This document shows, piece by piece, positions 1-9,139 of a stretch of DNA of 64,000 nt. The notes under the pieces are model-generated. The model was not told the origin of the DNA and searched no databases. It saw nothing but the letters and a program-made list of their open reading frames with translations. How positions within the stretch are numbered: position 1 is the stretch's first letter; the number at the start of each line of letters is the position of its first letter. The position numbers were made by a program, and so were the translations under genes. Origin of the DNA: an uncultured SAR86 cluster bacterium (lineage in GTDB: Bacteria; Pseudomonadota; Gammaproteobacteria; Magnimaribacterales; D2472); the NCBI GenBank assembly GCA_902583575.1, contig CACHWY010000003.1:86962-150961 (forward strand), written 5' to 3'.

Positions 1-10
1 TTTGGAGTTT

Positions 11-364
11 TTAGTCCTTAAGCCTTTTAAGTTTTGGATAAGCTGATATATCTTTGATCTTTTCATATTCATTAGGTTTGTTTTTATATGAGTTTGTAAC
101 TTCTAGTTTTTTTTCTGCTTCTCTAAATGATGAAAACCATTTAAAAGATAATAAAGTCCATACAATTAGTGAAATAACGATTGCGGTATAGATATAAAGA
201 GGAATAAAAAGTTTTTCAGGATTGGTTACAAGCAATAAAGCCTCATATTTCGAGTATAAAACGTTAAAAATTAAGATAATTGCTGAGGAAACAACTAATC
301 TGAATAGAATCTTTGCGTTGGCTGCTATAAATGCTGCGATACCTAACTTTGTAAAAATGCCCAT
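11..364 (-). CDS. hypothetical membrane protein (117 aa)
   Basis: Small integral membrane protein of unknown function. Two hydrophobic stretches (about residues 20-38 and 52-74) are followed by a charged Lys/Glu-rich C-terminal tail, probably cytoplasmic. I chose the ATG at 364 because it overlaps the stop of the upstream gene (TGATG), which suggests translational coupling. A start five codons further upstream is also open. I do not recognise the family. Confidence 0.6.
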   Translation of the reverse strand: MGIFTKLGIAAFIAANAKILFRLVVSSAIILIFNVLYSKYEALLLVTNPEKLFIPLYIYTAIVISLIVWTLLSFKWFSSFREAEKKLEVTNSYKNKPNEYEKIKDISAYPKLKRLKD

Positions 365-609
365 CACGGTATACCCCAAAAAAATATTGCAACTGCAGAG
401 ATTAAGCCGCCTTTTTTATATTTCTCCCAAACTGCAATTTCTTCCTCAGCTACAATATGCTCCCATTCTTCCGGAGTTAAGTCTTGTAGCTTTCTACCAG
501 CATAAATTAATGCAGTTTCAGCATTTTTAACTGCCTTATTTCTTACTTTTTGTTTAACCTTATTAGTTTGTTTCTCTATGTAGCCTTCAATGCTATCCAT
601 TACGTCCAT
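364..609 (-). CDS. hypothetical small protein with C-terminal membrane segment
   Basis: 81-residue protein. The first half is Lys/Gln/Asn-rich and likely helical. A central acidic segment contains LTPEEWEHIVAEEE, and a short hydrophobic stretch (GGLISAVAIFFWG) ends the protein. It overlaps the next gene by one base (TGATG), so the two are probably one transcript. An internal ATG three codons in is an alternative start. Function unknown. Confidence 0.6.
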   Translation of the reverse strand: MDVMDSIEGYIEKQTNKVKQKVRNKAVKNAETALIYAGRKLQDLTPEEWEHIVAEEEIAVWEKYKKGGLISAVAIFFWGIP

Positions 610-670
610 ACTCAGATTCTCTCATAATAGAAAAAATCTAACAAATTATGTGTTTTAATTATTTATAAAA

Positions 671-1111
671 TTAGGCATTTTTCCAATATTCTAATGTGGT
701 TTTGTTGATGTTGCTATCTAAAGATAGGTCTACTACAGATTGATAGAAATTATCTGCTTCATCATCCCCAACTAATAACCTTAAGCATTCTATGACTCTG
801 GTTATTCTTAATTGATTATGATCGTATTTTGATTTCCAATGTTCATTCCTTTTTAAGAAAGATAAAAACCAAGAAGATGATTTTATTATGTTTTCTCTGA
901 TTTGATGACTCTCTTTTAATTCATTAATAAGGTCTTCGTTATCAAGATAATAACCATGGAAAACATTTTGACTTTTTTTATTTAAAGGGAAAATGAGTTG
1001 TATAAAGTCATGATTTCCTTCGATTTGAATATCGGAGAAATCCCAGATTTCTTGAATAGTTCTTCCTTTAAAGTCTGCTTCTTTGCCAAGTAAGAAATTT
1101 TTGAAATTCAT
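671..1111 (-). CDS. OGFr-conserved-region family protein
   Basis: 146 residues resembling the conserved region of opioid growth factor receptor (OGFr_N type), which also occurs in bacterial proteins of unknown role. The recognisable pieces are the N-terminal FLLGKEADFKGRTIQEIW, then HDFIQLIFPL, and a later helix with RITRVIECLRLL. The family assignment is by motif recognition only. No signal peptide or membrane segment is seen, so it is probably cytosolic. It lies downstream of lipA with a 26-base gap, so it may be the last gene of that operon. Confidence 0.6.
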   Translation of the reverse strand: MNFKNFLLGKEADFKGRTIQEIWDFSDIQIEGNHDFIQLIFPLNKKSQNVFHGYYLDNEDLINELKESHQIRENIIKSSSWFLSFLKRNEHWKSKYDHNQLRITRVIECLRLLVGDDEADNFYQSVVDLSLDSNINKTTLEYWKNA

Positions 1112-1137
1112 ATGATCTTTATATGGAATGGATAGAA

Positions 1138-2103
1138 TTATCCTAAACCAGCATTGTTTTTTTCAAGCGCCCTCTCTGCTCTATAACTGGAACGAACCAT
1201 AGGACCAGATACAACTTCAAGAAATCCTTTTTGTAATCCAATCTTTCTATATTTCTCAAATTCTTCTGGAGTCACCCATCTTTTAATTGGATGGTGATTC
1301 CTTGTAGGTCTTAGATATTGTCCAATAGTTAATATATCAACCTTGTTTTCTATAAGGTCATCCATAGTTTGCTCTATTTCAGCATCAGTTTCACCAAGAC
1401 CAAGGATAATGCTAGTTTTGGTTAAGACTTCTTTATTGATGCGTTTTGATTCTGCAAGGACATCTAGTGTTTGTTGATACCCTGCTCTGATATCTCTTAC
1501 TTGATGCGTTAGTCTTTCAACTGTTTCAATATTTTGGGCAAAAACTTCTAGTCCACAATTTACTAAAGTATCGATAGATGAAGATAAGCCTTTAAAGTCT
1601 GGTGTTAATGCTTCAACAGCTGTATTGGGATTTAATTCTTTTATAAGTTTTACTGTATCTGCAAAATGTTGAGCACCTCCATCAGGAAGATCATCTCTAT
1701 TAACAGAAGTGAGTACAACATATTTTAATTTCATTATCTCAACTGCTTTGGCAGTATTCATTGGTTCATTTTTATCTAACCATCCATTTGGGTTGCCAGT
1801 ATCAACAGAACAAAACTTACACGCTCTTGTACAAACAGATCCCATCAACATAAATGTTGCAGTCCCAGCAGACCAGCATTCATTAATATTAGGGCAATGT
1901 GCTTCTTCGCAAACTGTATAAAGCTGCTTGCTTTGAACCTGTTCTTTTACTTTATGAAAGTTTGGATTAAATTCAGCTTTTACCTTTAACCAACTAGGTT
2001 TTTTTGGAGTGGGAATATCTGCATATTTATTAAATTTTTGACCATTTTTAATAGACTTGATGCCATCTCTATTAGTGGTCTTTGTTGTAGCTATTAACTC
2101 CAT
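1138..2103 (-). CDS. lipA: lipoyl synthase LipA
   Basis: Radical-SAM enzyme that inserts two sulfurs into protein-bound octanoyl groups to make the lipoyl cofactor of 2-oxoacid dehydrogenases and glycine cleavage. Seen: the auxiliary-cluster cysteine motif [13 protein letters not shown], the radical-SAM motif CTRACKFC, and the C-terminal RSSYRAE that supplies the serine ligand. At 321 residues it has the usual length. It follows lipB with a two-base gap, so transfer of octanoate and its sulfur insertion are co-expressed. Confidence 0.97.
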   Translation of the reverse strand: MELIATTKTTNRDGIKSIKNGQKFNKYADIPTPKKPSWLKVKAEFNPNFHKVKEQVQSKQLYTVCEEAHCPNINECWSAGTATFMLMGSVCTRACKFCSVDTGNPNGWLDKNEPMNTAKAVEIMKLKYVVLTSVNRDDLPDGGAQHFADTVKLIKELNPNTAVEALTPDFKGLSSSIDTLVNCGLEVFAQNIETVERLTHQVRDIRAGYQQTLDVLAESKRINKEVLTKTSIILGLGETDAEIEQTMDDLIENKVDILTIGQYLRPTRNHHPIKRWVTPEEFEKYRKIGLQKGFLEVVSGPMVRSSYRAERALEKNNAGLG

Positions 2104-2105
2104 AA

Positions 2106-2708
2106 TTAAAATATATGTCTAAGTTTCTCTATTACAAGTTCTTCTAATTGTAATTTAGAAATACTTCTATTTAAATCTTTTATCTGTGTTACCTCCAAGC
2201 CCTCATACCCACATGGGTTGATATAGGTAAAAGGTTTTAAGTCCATATCAAAATTTATACTAACTCCGTGATAAGTTTTGTTTTTTGAGATTCTTAAGCC
2301 AATTGAAGCAATTTTTTTATCATTAACATAAACCCCGGGCGCCCCCTCAATAAATGAACTTTCAATTGATAGATCGGATAATAATTCTTTAATAAATTCT
2401 TGAATAGCAACAACCAGCTTGTTTGGACCACATCCTAATTTCTTAATATCTAATAAAAAATATACTACTAGCTGTCCGGGACCATGATAAGTCACCTCCC
2501 CACCTCTATCAGACTGGACAACAGGAATCTCTTTTGGATCTAATACATGACTATTATCTGCAGCAGTTCCAAGGGTAAATACTGGAGGATGCTCCAAGAG
2601 CCAAATTTCATTACTAAAATCTTTTTCTTTAATATGAGCTCTCATTAATTCAAGAGTCTCATGATAATTAACAGTGCCTAGTGATTTAAAGGTTAAATTT
2701 TCTAGCAC
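2106..2708 (-). CDS. lipB: octanoyl-[ACP]:protein N-octanoyltransferase LipB
   Basis: Moves octanoate from acyl carrier protein to lipoyl domains, the step before LipA. Seen: [17 protein letters not shown], the substrate-pocket signature, then [15 protein letters not shown] with the catalytic lysine region, and [12 protein letters not shown] with the catalytic cysteine. The start is a GTG at 2708 that overlaps the TAG of the upstream gene (TAGTG). That indicates coupling within a uvrD-TRAP protein-lipB-lipA run. Length 200 aa is normal. Confidence 0.95.
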   Translation of the reverse strand: MLENLTFKSLGTVNYHETLELMRAHIKEKDFSNEIWLLEHPPVFTLGTAADNSHVLDPKEIPVVQSDRGGEVTYHGPGQLVVYFLLDIKKLGCGPNKLVVAIQEFIKELLSDLSIESSFIEGAPGVYVNDKKIASIGLRISKNKTYHGVSINFDMDLKPFTYINPCGYEGLEVTQIKDLNRSISKLQLEELVIEKLRHIF

Positions 2709-3793
2709 TACTTGTTTCTTGATTCCACAAACGCATCTTCTGATATCTGATGGTATGCCGATACATTGTTTTTAAATTTAAGATAAGAATCATATACTTT
2801 TGAAATTACTTCATCTTCTTTTGCTAAATCATCTAAAATTTTATTAGAAATCTTTCTAAATTCCTCAATTACATCATCTGGTAATTTCCTTAACTCAACC
2901 CCATGGACTTCTATTAACTCAGTTAATGCTTGATTGTTTTTTGCCAGATACTCATCAAGCATATCTTGATTAACTGCTTTCGTGGCTGTCTCAATAATAA
3001 CTTGTAAATGATTTGGTAAAGAGTTCCAAGCATCTATATTTATCAGAAGTTCTAGCATAGGTCCGGGCTCATGCCATCCTGGATAATAATAGTATTTTGC
3101 AGCTTGATGAAAACCAAATGTTAGGTCATTGTATGGACCAACCCATTCAGTCGCATCAATCACTCCTGTTTGTAAAGCGGTAAATAGTTCTCCTCCTGGA
3201 AGGGTAACTGGAATACCTCCAGCCTCTTTTAAAACCTCGCCTCCAATTCCTGGTATTCGCATCTTTAAGCCTTTGATATCTTCGAGAGAATTTATTTCTT
3301 TATTAAACCAACCAAACATTTGAGTCCCAGTGTTCCCAGCTGGGATTGGATATATATTAAATGGGGCATATATCTCTCTCCATAATTCTAGCCCACCGCC
3401 CCTATTTACCCATGCGTTAATCTCATCTGCAGTTAAGCCAAATGGAACACTTGTAAAAAATTGAGCTGCTGGAACTTTTCCTTTCCAAAAATAACCTCCG
3501 CTATGGCCCATCTGATGCGACCCACTTGAAACAGCATCAAATACACCAAATGCAGGAACTTGTTCTTCGGCCCCATAGACAGTTATTGTCATTTGTCCGT
3601 CGCTCATTTCTTCAACTAGATCTGCAATTCTTTCAGGCGCCATACCAAGTCCAGGATAATTTTTTGGCCAAGATGTAACCAATCTCCAATTATATTTTTC
3701 TTCTTTGCTAGGCTTGATTGCCTCTGAAGTGCTTGAAGCATTTGAACAACTAACAGTAAAAATTAATATACTTAAATAAATTAAATATCTCAT
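2708..3793 (-). CDS. TRAP transporter solute-binding lipoprotein (DctP family)
   Basis: 361-residue periplasmic solute-binding protein of the DctP/TAXI-like class. The N-terminus is a lipoprotein signal ending VSCS, so it should be lipid-anchored. Motifs seen: WPKNYPGLGMAPERIADLVE near the N-terminus, LKMRIPGIGGEVLKEAGG, and GVIDATEWVGPYND, the family ligand-binding region. I chose the ATG at 3793 because it overlaps the uvrD stop (TAATG) and begins the signal peptide directly. No DctQ or DctM membrane subunit lies next to it, so it is an orphan here. Ligand unknown; related proteins bind organic acids. Confidence 0.9.
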   Translation of the reverse strand: MRYLIYLSILIFTVSCSNASSTSEAIKPSKEEKYNWRLVTSWPKNYPGLGMAPERIADLVEEMSDGQMTITVYGAEEQVPAFGVFDAVSSGSHQMGHSGGYFWKGKVPAAQFFTSVPFGLTADEINAWVNRGGGLELWREIYAPFNIYPIPAGNTGTQMFGWFNKEINSLEDIKGLKMRIPGIGGEVLKEAGGIPVTLPGGELFTALQTGVIDATEWVGPYNDLTFGFHQAAKYYYYPGWHEPGPMLELLINIDAWNSLPNHLQVIIETATKAVNQDMLDEYLAKNNQALTELIEVHGVELRKLPDDVIEEFRKISNKILDDLAKEDEVISKVYDSYLKFKNNVSAYHQISEDAFVESRNK

Positions 3794-5967
3794 TACAATT
3801 TCTCTAGGTTTGCATAAGCCATTACCAGCCATTTAGTTCCTGAATTATCAAAATTTACTTGAACCCTAGCAGTGTCACCAGAACCCTCATAATTTAAAAC
3901 AATCCCTTCACCAAATTTCTTATGTTTTACTTTTTGGCCAAGAGCAATCCCAATCTCCTCCTCGAATTCCATTTTCGTTTCTTTGAAATCTTTTCTATTA
4001 TAAGGAATATTAGTTTGTGCTCTAGGTCTTATTTCATCAATAAGTTCTTTTGGAATCTCTCGTAAAAATCTTGATGGAGGATTAAAAGTGTCTGTTCCAT
4101 GGAGCCTTCTTGATTCTGCATGAGTAATATATAACGTTTCCATCGCTCTGGTTATAGCTACATAACAAAGCCTTCTTTCTTCTTCTAATTGAGAGGCACT
4201 TTCCATCGATCTTCCATGTGGGAATAAGCTCTCTTCTAACCCTGTGAGAAGAACCAATTTAAATTCTAAGCCTTTGGCAGAATGCATTGTCATTAATTGA
4301 GCTGCATCATCATGCTCTGATGCCTGCCTATCACCTGAATCTAATGAGATAATATCAAGATAACTCTCAGCTATTTCAAGGTTTGATTTATCCTCTTTGA
4401 TACTTTGTTCAAAGTTCTTTGTTGCAGTGATTAGCTCTTCTAAGTTTTCTATTCTTGTTTTACCTTTTTCACCCGCCTCTTTTGCATGATATGAATATAA
4501 GCCTGATTCTTTAATGATTAATTCCATTAATTCAGACAATGTATTTTCTTCAATAAAAGCTTTGCAGCCTGCAATAAATTCTAGATAGTCCCTAAGTCCT
4601 GCTCCTCCTCTTCCAGATATTAAACCTTCATCGATTAATTTGGCTGAAGCTTTTATATAAGAGATATTATATTTCTTAGAACTTTGTCTAATCTTCCCTA
4701 AAGTCTTCTCTCCAACACCTCTTGTTGGATTTGAAATAGACCTTTCAAATGATGGATTATCATTGTTATTAAAAATTATTCTTAAATATGCTATTGCGTT
4801 TTTAATTTCTAATCTTTCATAAAAACGTAAGCCACCATAAATCCTATATGGAATACTTACCCTTAATAAAGCCTCTTCAATAGCTCTCGATTGAGCGTTT
4901 GATCTATAGAGAACCGCTGCCTCTTCATAGGCACCACCTTTATTCATCCAATCCTTTAAAACATCTGCCACAAATCGAGCTTCGTCTTGTTCGTTGTATG
5001 CTTGGTATAAAATTATTTGTTCGCCTTCAAGTTTGTCAGTCCATAAACTTTTTCCAAGCCTATCTTTATTATTATCAATTAGTGCATTGGCTGCATTAAG
5101 TATGATATTGGTAGATCTATAATTCTGCTCAAGTCTAATAATCTCTGTATTCTTATAATCTTCTGTAAAAGAATTAACATGTTCCACTTTTGCGCCTCTC
5201 CAACCATAGATTGACTGATCATCATCTCCAACAGCAGTTATATTAGCTTTGTCAGATGCTATTTCTTGAAGCCATTTATACTGAATAGTATTTGTATCTT
5301 GAAACTCATCGATTAATATTGATTGAAATCTTGTTTGAAAAAAAGATTTAACAGAAGGAGATTTTGCTAATACCTCATATGATTTTAATAGCAATTCTCC
5401 AAAATCAACCAAATCATCTCTTTGACAAACTTCTTCATATTCTTTATTGATCTTATTTACTGTTTCAGTATAAAAATCTTCTTTATCATTAACATCTTTA
5501 CTTCTTAACCCCTCATCTTTCCAAGTATTAATTTGCCACTGACTTTGTCTGGCTGGCCAGGTAGCCTCATCTAAATTTAATTCTTTTGAAATTCTCTTGA
5601 TTATCCTTAATTGATCATCTGAGTCTAAAATTGTAAAACCGCTAGATAAACCAGCTTCTTTATGGAATCTTTTTAAAAGTTTATGTGATAAGCCATGAAA
5701 TGTTCCAACCCAAGAGTCTAACATTGGAGCTTGAAGAAGAGATTCGATTCTTGACCGCATTTCATTAGCAGCTTTATTCGTAAAGGTTACAGCCATTATC
5801 GCTGATGGATTTCTTCCTTGTGCTTCTACTTCCCAAGCTATTTTATGAACCAATACTCTTGTTTTGCCAGACCCTGCCCCAGCAAGGACAAGTAAATGCT
5901 GTTTTTCTGAAGTAACAGCATTTCTTTGATCTTCGTTTAAATTGTCTAAAATATGGGATACATCCAT
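3793..5967 (-). CDS. uvrD: DNA helicase II UvrD
   Basis: Superfamily 1A 3'-5' helicase for nucleotide-excision and mismatch repair. Seen in order: Q motif NLNEDQRNAV, Walker A AGAGSGKT, VTFTNKAANEMRSRI, Walker B LIDEFQDTN, GDDDQSIYGWRGA, LEQNYRS, TMHSAKGLEF and VAITRA. The C-terminal tail (IALGQKVKHKKFGEGIV) is the Tudor-like domain that separates UvrD/PcrA from Rep. Length 724 aa is typical. It is divergent from hexR across a 42-base spacer that holds a palindrome. Confidence 0.96.
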   Translation of the reverse strand: MDVSHILDNLNEDQRNAVTSEKQHLLVLAGAGSGKTRVLVHKIAWEVEAQGRNPSAIMAVTFTNKAANEMRSRIESLLQAPMLDSWVGTFHGLSHKLLKRFHKEAGLSSGFTILDSDDQLRIIKRISKELNLDEATWPARQSQWQINTWKDEGLRSKDVNDKEDFYTETVNKINKEYEEVCQRDDLVDFGELLLKSYEVLAKSPSVKSFFQTRFQSILIDEFQDTNTIQYKWLQEIASDKANITAVGDDDQSIYGWRGAKVEHVNSFTEDYKNTEIIRLEQNYRSTNIILNAANALIDNNKDRLGKSLWTDKLEGEQIILYQAYNEQDEARFVADVLKDWMNKGGAYEEAAVLYRSNAQSRAIEEALLRVSIPYRIYGGLRFYERLEIKNAIAYLRIIFNNNDNPSFERSISNPTRGVGEKTLGKIRQSSKKYNISYIKASAKLIDEGLISGRGGAGLRDYLEFIAGCKAFIEENTLSELMELIIKESGLYSYHAKEAGEKGKTRIENLEELITATKNFEQSIKEDKSNLEIAESYLDIISLDSGDRQASEHDDAAQLMTMHSAKGLEFKLVLLTGLEESLFPHGRSMESASQLEEERRLCYVAITRAMETLYITHAESRRLHGTDTFNPPSRFLREIPKELIDEIRPRAQTNIPYNRKDFKETKMEFEEEIGIALGQKVKHKKFGEGIVLNYEGSGDTARVQVNFDNSGTKWLVMAYANLEKL

Positions 5968-5991
5968 TTAGGTATTCATTTTTTTACTTAA

Positions 5992-6006
5992 GTTAGATAT
6001 TCTAAC
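5992..6006. promoter_or_regulatory. perfect 15-bp palindrome between uvrD and hexR
   Basis: GTTAGATATTCTAAC has 6-base arms and a 3-base centre. It lies in the short spacer between divergent uvrD and hexR and ends three bases before the hexR ATG. The right half contains TATTCT, which could serve as a -10 element for a leaderless hexR transcript, since no Shine-Dalgarno sequence precedes the ATG. It is a plausible operator, perhaps autoregulatory. It does not match the published gammaproteobacterial HexR box. Confidence 0.45.
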
Positions 6007-6009
6007 CTT

Positions 6010-6855
6010 ATGTCGACTAAATTATTGAGACAAATCAAAAATTCGCTATCGGAATTAAGGAAATCTGAAAAAATTGTAGGTGAATTTGTATTAAAAGATC
6101 CTAAATCAATAATTACAATGAAAACAGCTGAGGCTTCTAATGCAATGGGTATTAGTGAGCCAACTTTAATAAGGTTCTGTAAAGCAATGGGATTTTCAGG
6201 TTTTCAAGAATTTAAAATTAACTTGTCTCAACAATTAGCTGCCGATGATTATTTTGTTATGTATGAAATAAAAGAGGATGATTCAATTCATGAGCTTTGT
6301 GAAAAAGTCTTTGATACTACGATTAGTGAAATTCTGAATGTCAGATCTCAAATTGATCAAAATATATTAGAGAATGCTATTGATACTTTAGTTAATGCAC
6401 AAAGGGTTGAATTTTATGCTTTTGGGGGCTCCGCTCCTGTAGCTATGGATGGGCAGCATAAATTTTTTAGACTAAAAATACCTTCTTCATATATATCAGA
6501 CCCTCATCTCCAATTTATGTCAGCAAACTCTTTAGAGAAGGATGACGTTGTTGTTGCAATTTCTCAATCAGGAACAACCTCTGCCTTAATTGATAGTGTA
6601 AAAATTGTTAGAAAAAATGGGGTTAAAGTAATTGGCATTATGCCGGGTGATACCCCGTTGGCAAATATATGCGATTTTCCTTTATCTATAAATGTAGGCA
6701 TTAACAATAGAATATCTAAGCCCGTTACTTCAAGGATTGCATACACAGCTATTATTGATGTTTTAACAATGGGAGTTGCACAATTAAAACCGGAAGCACA
6801 AGAGCACCTTTATAATATTGCTGATAGCCAAAGGTCTCTTAAGGTTGACAATTGA
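6010..6855 (+). CDS. hexR: RpiR/HexR-family transcriptional regulator
   Basis: 281 residues with an N-terminal RpiR-type helix-turn-helix (about 1-77; GISEPTLIRFCKAMGFSGF) and a C-terminal SIS sugar-phosphate domain (about 125-260; AFGGSAPVAMDGQHKFFR, then ISQSGTTSALIDSV). Domain order and sequence resemble HexR, the KDPG-sensing regulator of central carbon metabolism. The usual partners zwf, pgl, edd and eda are not adjacent, so the target set is unknown. The start ATG sits next to the palindrome and has no obvious ribosome-binding site. Confidence 0.8.
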   Translation: MSTKLLRQIKNSLSELRKSEKIVGEFVLKDPKSIITMKTAEASNAMGISEPTLIRFCKAMGFSGFQEFKINLSQQLAADDYFVMYEIKEDDSIHELCEKVFDTTISEILNVRSQIDQNILENAIDTLVNAQRVEFYAFGGSAPVAMDGQHKFFRLKIPSSYISDPHLQFMSANSLEKDDVVVAISQSGTTSALIDSVKIVRKNGVKVIGIMPGDTPLANICDFPLSINVGINNRISKPVTSRIAYTAIIDVLTMGVAQLKPEAQEHLYNIADSQRSLKVDN

Positions 6856-6918
6856 TATGTTTTTAAAATATATATTCAATCAGATGCTAGAATTATAAGA
6901 TAAAATTTAGGAGAAAAA

Positions 6919-7335
6919 ATGAGCGAAGAGATCAAAAAATTCTTTACTACGTATACTGATTTTGTAACAAAAGTAACAAGCAATCCAAGCATTGAATTAG
7001 ATGCACTTAAGGAGAGTTTTGATGAAATTGAAGAAAAATCAGGTATCAAAACTCCTCGCCTTTTAACTGCTGCTCTTGGCCTTGGAAGCGAAACCGGAGA
7101 ATTTGTAGAAATTGTAAAAAAAATGTTTTTACAAGGAAAGCCTCCATCAGATGACAATATATTTCATATGAAAAGAGAACTAGGAGACATAATGTGGTAT
7201 TGGGTTACAGCATGTGCATCTCTTGGTTTAGACCCATATGAGGTAATAAGTGAAAATCAAGAAAAATTAGCTGCTAGATATGGTGAAAAATTTGAAATTC
7301 AAAGAAGTGAAGTTCGAAAGGAGGGAGACCTATAG
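6919..7335 (+). CDS. MazG-like nucleotide pyrophosphohydrolase
   Basis: 138 residues of the all-alpha NTP pyrophosphatase (MazG-like/phage MazG) fold. The metal-binding motif is LGLGSETGEFVEIVKK followed by MKRELGDIMWYW, giving the EXXE plus EXXD pattern. Such enzymes hydrolyse non-canonical or regulatory nucleotides. A good Shine-Dalgarno (AGGAGA) lies 8-9 bases upstream of the ATG. Substrate cannot be told from sequence. Confidence 0.85.
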   Translation: MSEEIKKFFTTYTDFVTKVTSNPSIELDALKESFDEIEEKSGIKTPRLLTAALGLGSETGEFVEIVKKMFLQGKPPSDDNIFHMKRELGDIMWYWVTACASLGLDPYEVISENQEKLAARYGEKFEIQRSEVRKEGDL

Positions 7336-7351
7336 CAATTATTCTCAAATA

Positions 7352-8137
7352 ATGGACCATGTTAAAGATTTAAAGATCGCTATTACTGCTGGAGCCTCTG
7401 GTATAGGCTCTGAAGTAGCAATTGCTTTATCAAAAGCCGGTGCCGAAGTTATGATCTGTGATGTAGATGAAAGTCATCTAAAATCTTTTTCTGATAAAAA
7501 CCCCCAAATTTTTTCATATCATGCTGATGTATCAAATGAATCAGAGATTCAATCTTTTTTTAAAGAAATAAAAGATAAATTTAATAACATTGATGTATTA
7601 ATTAATAATGCTGGAATCTCAGGCCCTTCAGGAAAACTTGAAGATATTGATTTTAATGAATGGAAAAAAACATTAAATGTTAATCTGGATGGTGTTTTCC
7701 TTGCAACCAGGTCTGCCATACCTCTTCTAAAAAATAATGGTGGTTCAATTATAAATATTGGTTCTACATCTTCTTTTTTAGGCAATCCTTTAAGATCAGC
7801 ATACTCTGCAACTAAATGGGGTTTGATAGGGTTAACAAAAACATGGGCTATGGAATATGGTGAAAATAATATAAGAGTCAATGCGGTTTGTCCCTGTTCG
7901 GTTAATGGAGAACGAATCGAAAATGTTATTAAAAAGGAAGCTGAATATAGAAATATTTCATCTGAAAAAATTAGATCTGCTTATTTAGAACAAACCTCTC
8001 TTCAAACATTTATCGATGTCGAAGAAGTTGTTGGAATGTTAGTATATTTAATGTCGCCTTTAGCTAAAAAAATTACAGGGCAAATGTTGGTTATAGATGG
8101 GAATACTGAGAGTCTATCTATTAAGGGTATTTATTAA
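7352..8137 (+). CDS. short-chain dehydrogenase/reductase
   Basis: Rossmann-fold NAD(P)-dependent oxidoreductase. Seen: cofactor motif TAGASGIGSEV, NNAGISGP, and the catalytic YSATK. Catalytic Ser is in GSTSS. An acidic residue after the second strand (CDVDE) favours NAD over NADP. I chose the ATG at 7352, just before the first beta strand. An upstream in-frame ATG at 7280 would overlap the MazG gene and add unrelated residues. The strong AAGGAGGG lies about 26 bases upstream, so the start is not fully settled. Substrate unknown. Confidence 0.85.
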   Translation: MDHVKDLKIAITAGASGIGSEVAIALSKAGAEVMICDVDESHLKSFSDKNPQIFSYHADVSNESEIQSFFKEIKDKFNNIDVLINNAGISGPSGKLEDIDFNEWKKTLNVNLDGVFLATRSAIPLLKNNGGSIINIGSTSSFLGNPLRSAYSATKWGLIGLTKTWAMEYGENNIRVNAVCPCSVNGERIENVIKKEAEYRNISSEKIRSAYLEQTSLQTFIDVEEVVGMLVYLMSPLAKKITGQMLVIDGNTESLSIKGIY

Positions 8138-8139
8138 TA

Positions 8140-9120
8140 ATGAAAGCAGTATGGTATACAAAAACTGGGAAAGCAGCAGATGTTCTTCAGGTTGGAGAGT
8201 TAGATAATCCTATACCAGTTACAGGAGAGGTATTAGTCAAGATTAAAGCATCTGGTATAAATCCATCAGATGTGAAAACACGAGCTGGAGCAAGGGGCGA
8301 ACTTCAATTTCCAAAAATAATACCTCATTCTGATGGCAGTGGAGAAATTATAGATGTTGGTGAGGGAGTTAATAAAAACAGAATTGGTGAAAGGGTATGG
8401 ATATGGAATGGAGCATTTGGAAGGGCTTATGGCACATGCGCAGAATTAATTGCATTGCCTGAACTTCAAGCAGTAAAGATAAATAATGAAGTTTCATATA
8501 ATTCGGCTGCATGTATGGGTATTCCAGCATCTACTGCTTATTATGGTGTATTGGCAAATGGATCTGTTAAAAACAAAACATTATTAATTTCTGGTGGTGC
8601 TGGCGCTGTAGGTTTTTATGGAATCCAGATAGCTAAATTAGCTGGTGCCAATGTAATTACTACCATAAGCAATGATGAGAAAGCCAAAATAGCAAATAAT
8701 GCTGGAGCAGACAAAATTATTAACTATAAAAACGAAAATGTTTTCGAAAAGATAATGGAATATACCAACAATGATGGTGTTGATAGAATTTTTGAGGTCG
8801 AATTTGGGGGAAACCTATCACTTAATGAAAAAATTATAAAGCCTAATGGTGTGATTGCTGCATATGGGTCAATGGCAAAAATGGAACCAAAATTACCCTT
8901 TTATAATTTAATGTTTAAGGGAGTGAAAATAGATACTTTTCTTATATATTCTATTGAAAATAAATTCAGAGAAGAAATATTGACTGGGCTTTCAGAATTG
9001 CTAAATCAAAACTCTTTAAAACATATGATCTCAAAAACCTATTCGATTGATAAAATTATCGATGCGCATGAAGCCATGGAAAGTGGATCTATTGTTGGAA
9101 ATATAGTAATAGAAATTTAA
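8140..9120 (+). CDS. zinc-independent quinone oxidoreductase (MDR family)
   Basis: 326 residues of the medium-chain dehydrogenase/reductase superfamily, quinone-oxidoreductase branch. The N-terminal GroES-like domain has SGINPSDVKTRAG. The Rossmann domain has LLISGGAGAVGFYGIQIAKLAGA. The structural- and catalytic-zinc cysteines of alcohol dehydrogenases are missing, as in NADPH:quinone reductases. It starts two bases after the SDR stop, so the two oxidoreductases are probably co-transcribed and may act in one pathway. Confidence 0.85.
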   Translation: MKAVWYTKTGKAADVLQVGELDNPIPVTGEVLVKIKASGINPSDVKTRAGARGELQFPKIIPHSDGSGEIIDVGEGVNKNRIGERVWIWNGAFGRAYGTCAELIALPELQAVKINNEVSYNSAACMGIPASTAYYGVLANGSVKNKTLLISGGAGAVGFYGIQIAKLAGANVITTISNDEKAKIANNAGADKIINYKNENVFEKIMEYTNNDGVDRIFEVEFGGNLSLNEKIIKPNGVIAAYGSMAKMEPKLPFYNLMFKGVKIDTFLIYSIENKFREEILTGLSELLNQNSLKHMISKTYSIDKIIDAHEAMESGSIVGNIVIEI

Positions 9121-9139
9121 TGAGGTTTTCTAAATAAAC

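Noticed and set aside
222-530. Plus-strand ORF overlapping two minus-strand genes
   Set aside because: Antisense shadow with no ribosome-binding site and composition of a complementary frame; the minus-strand genes have coupled starts.
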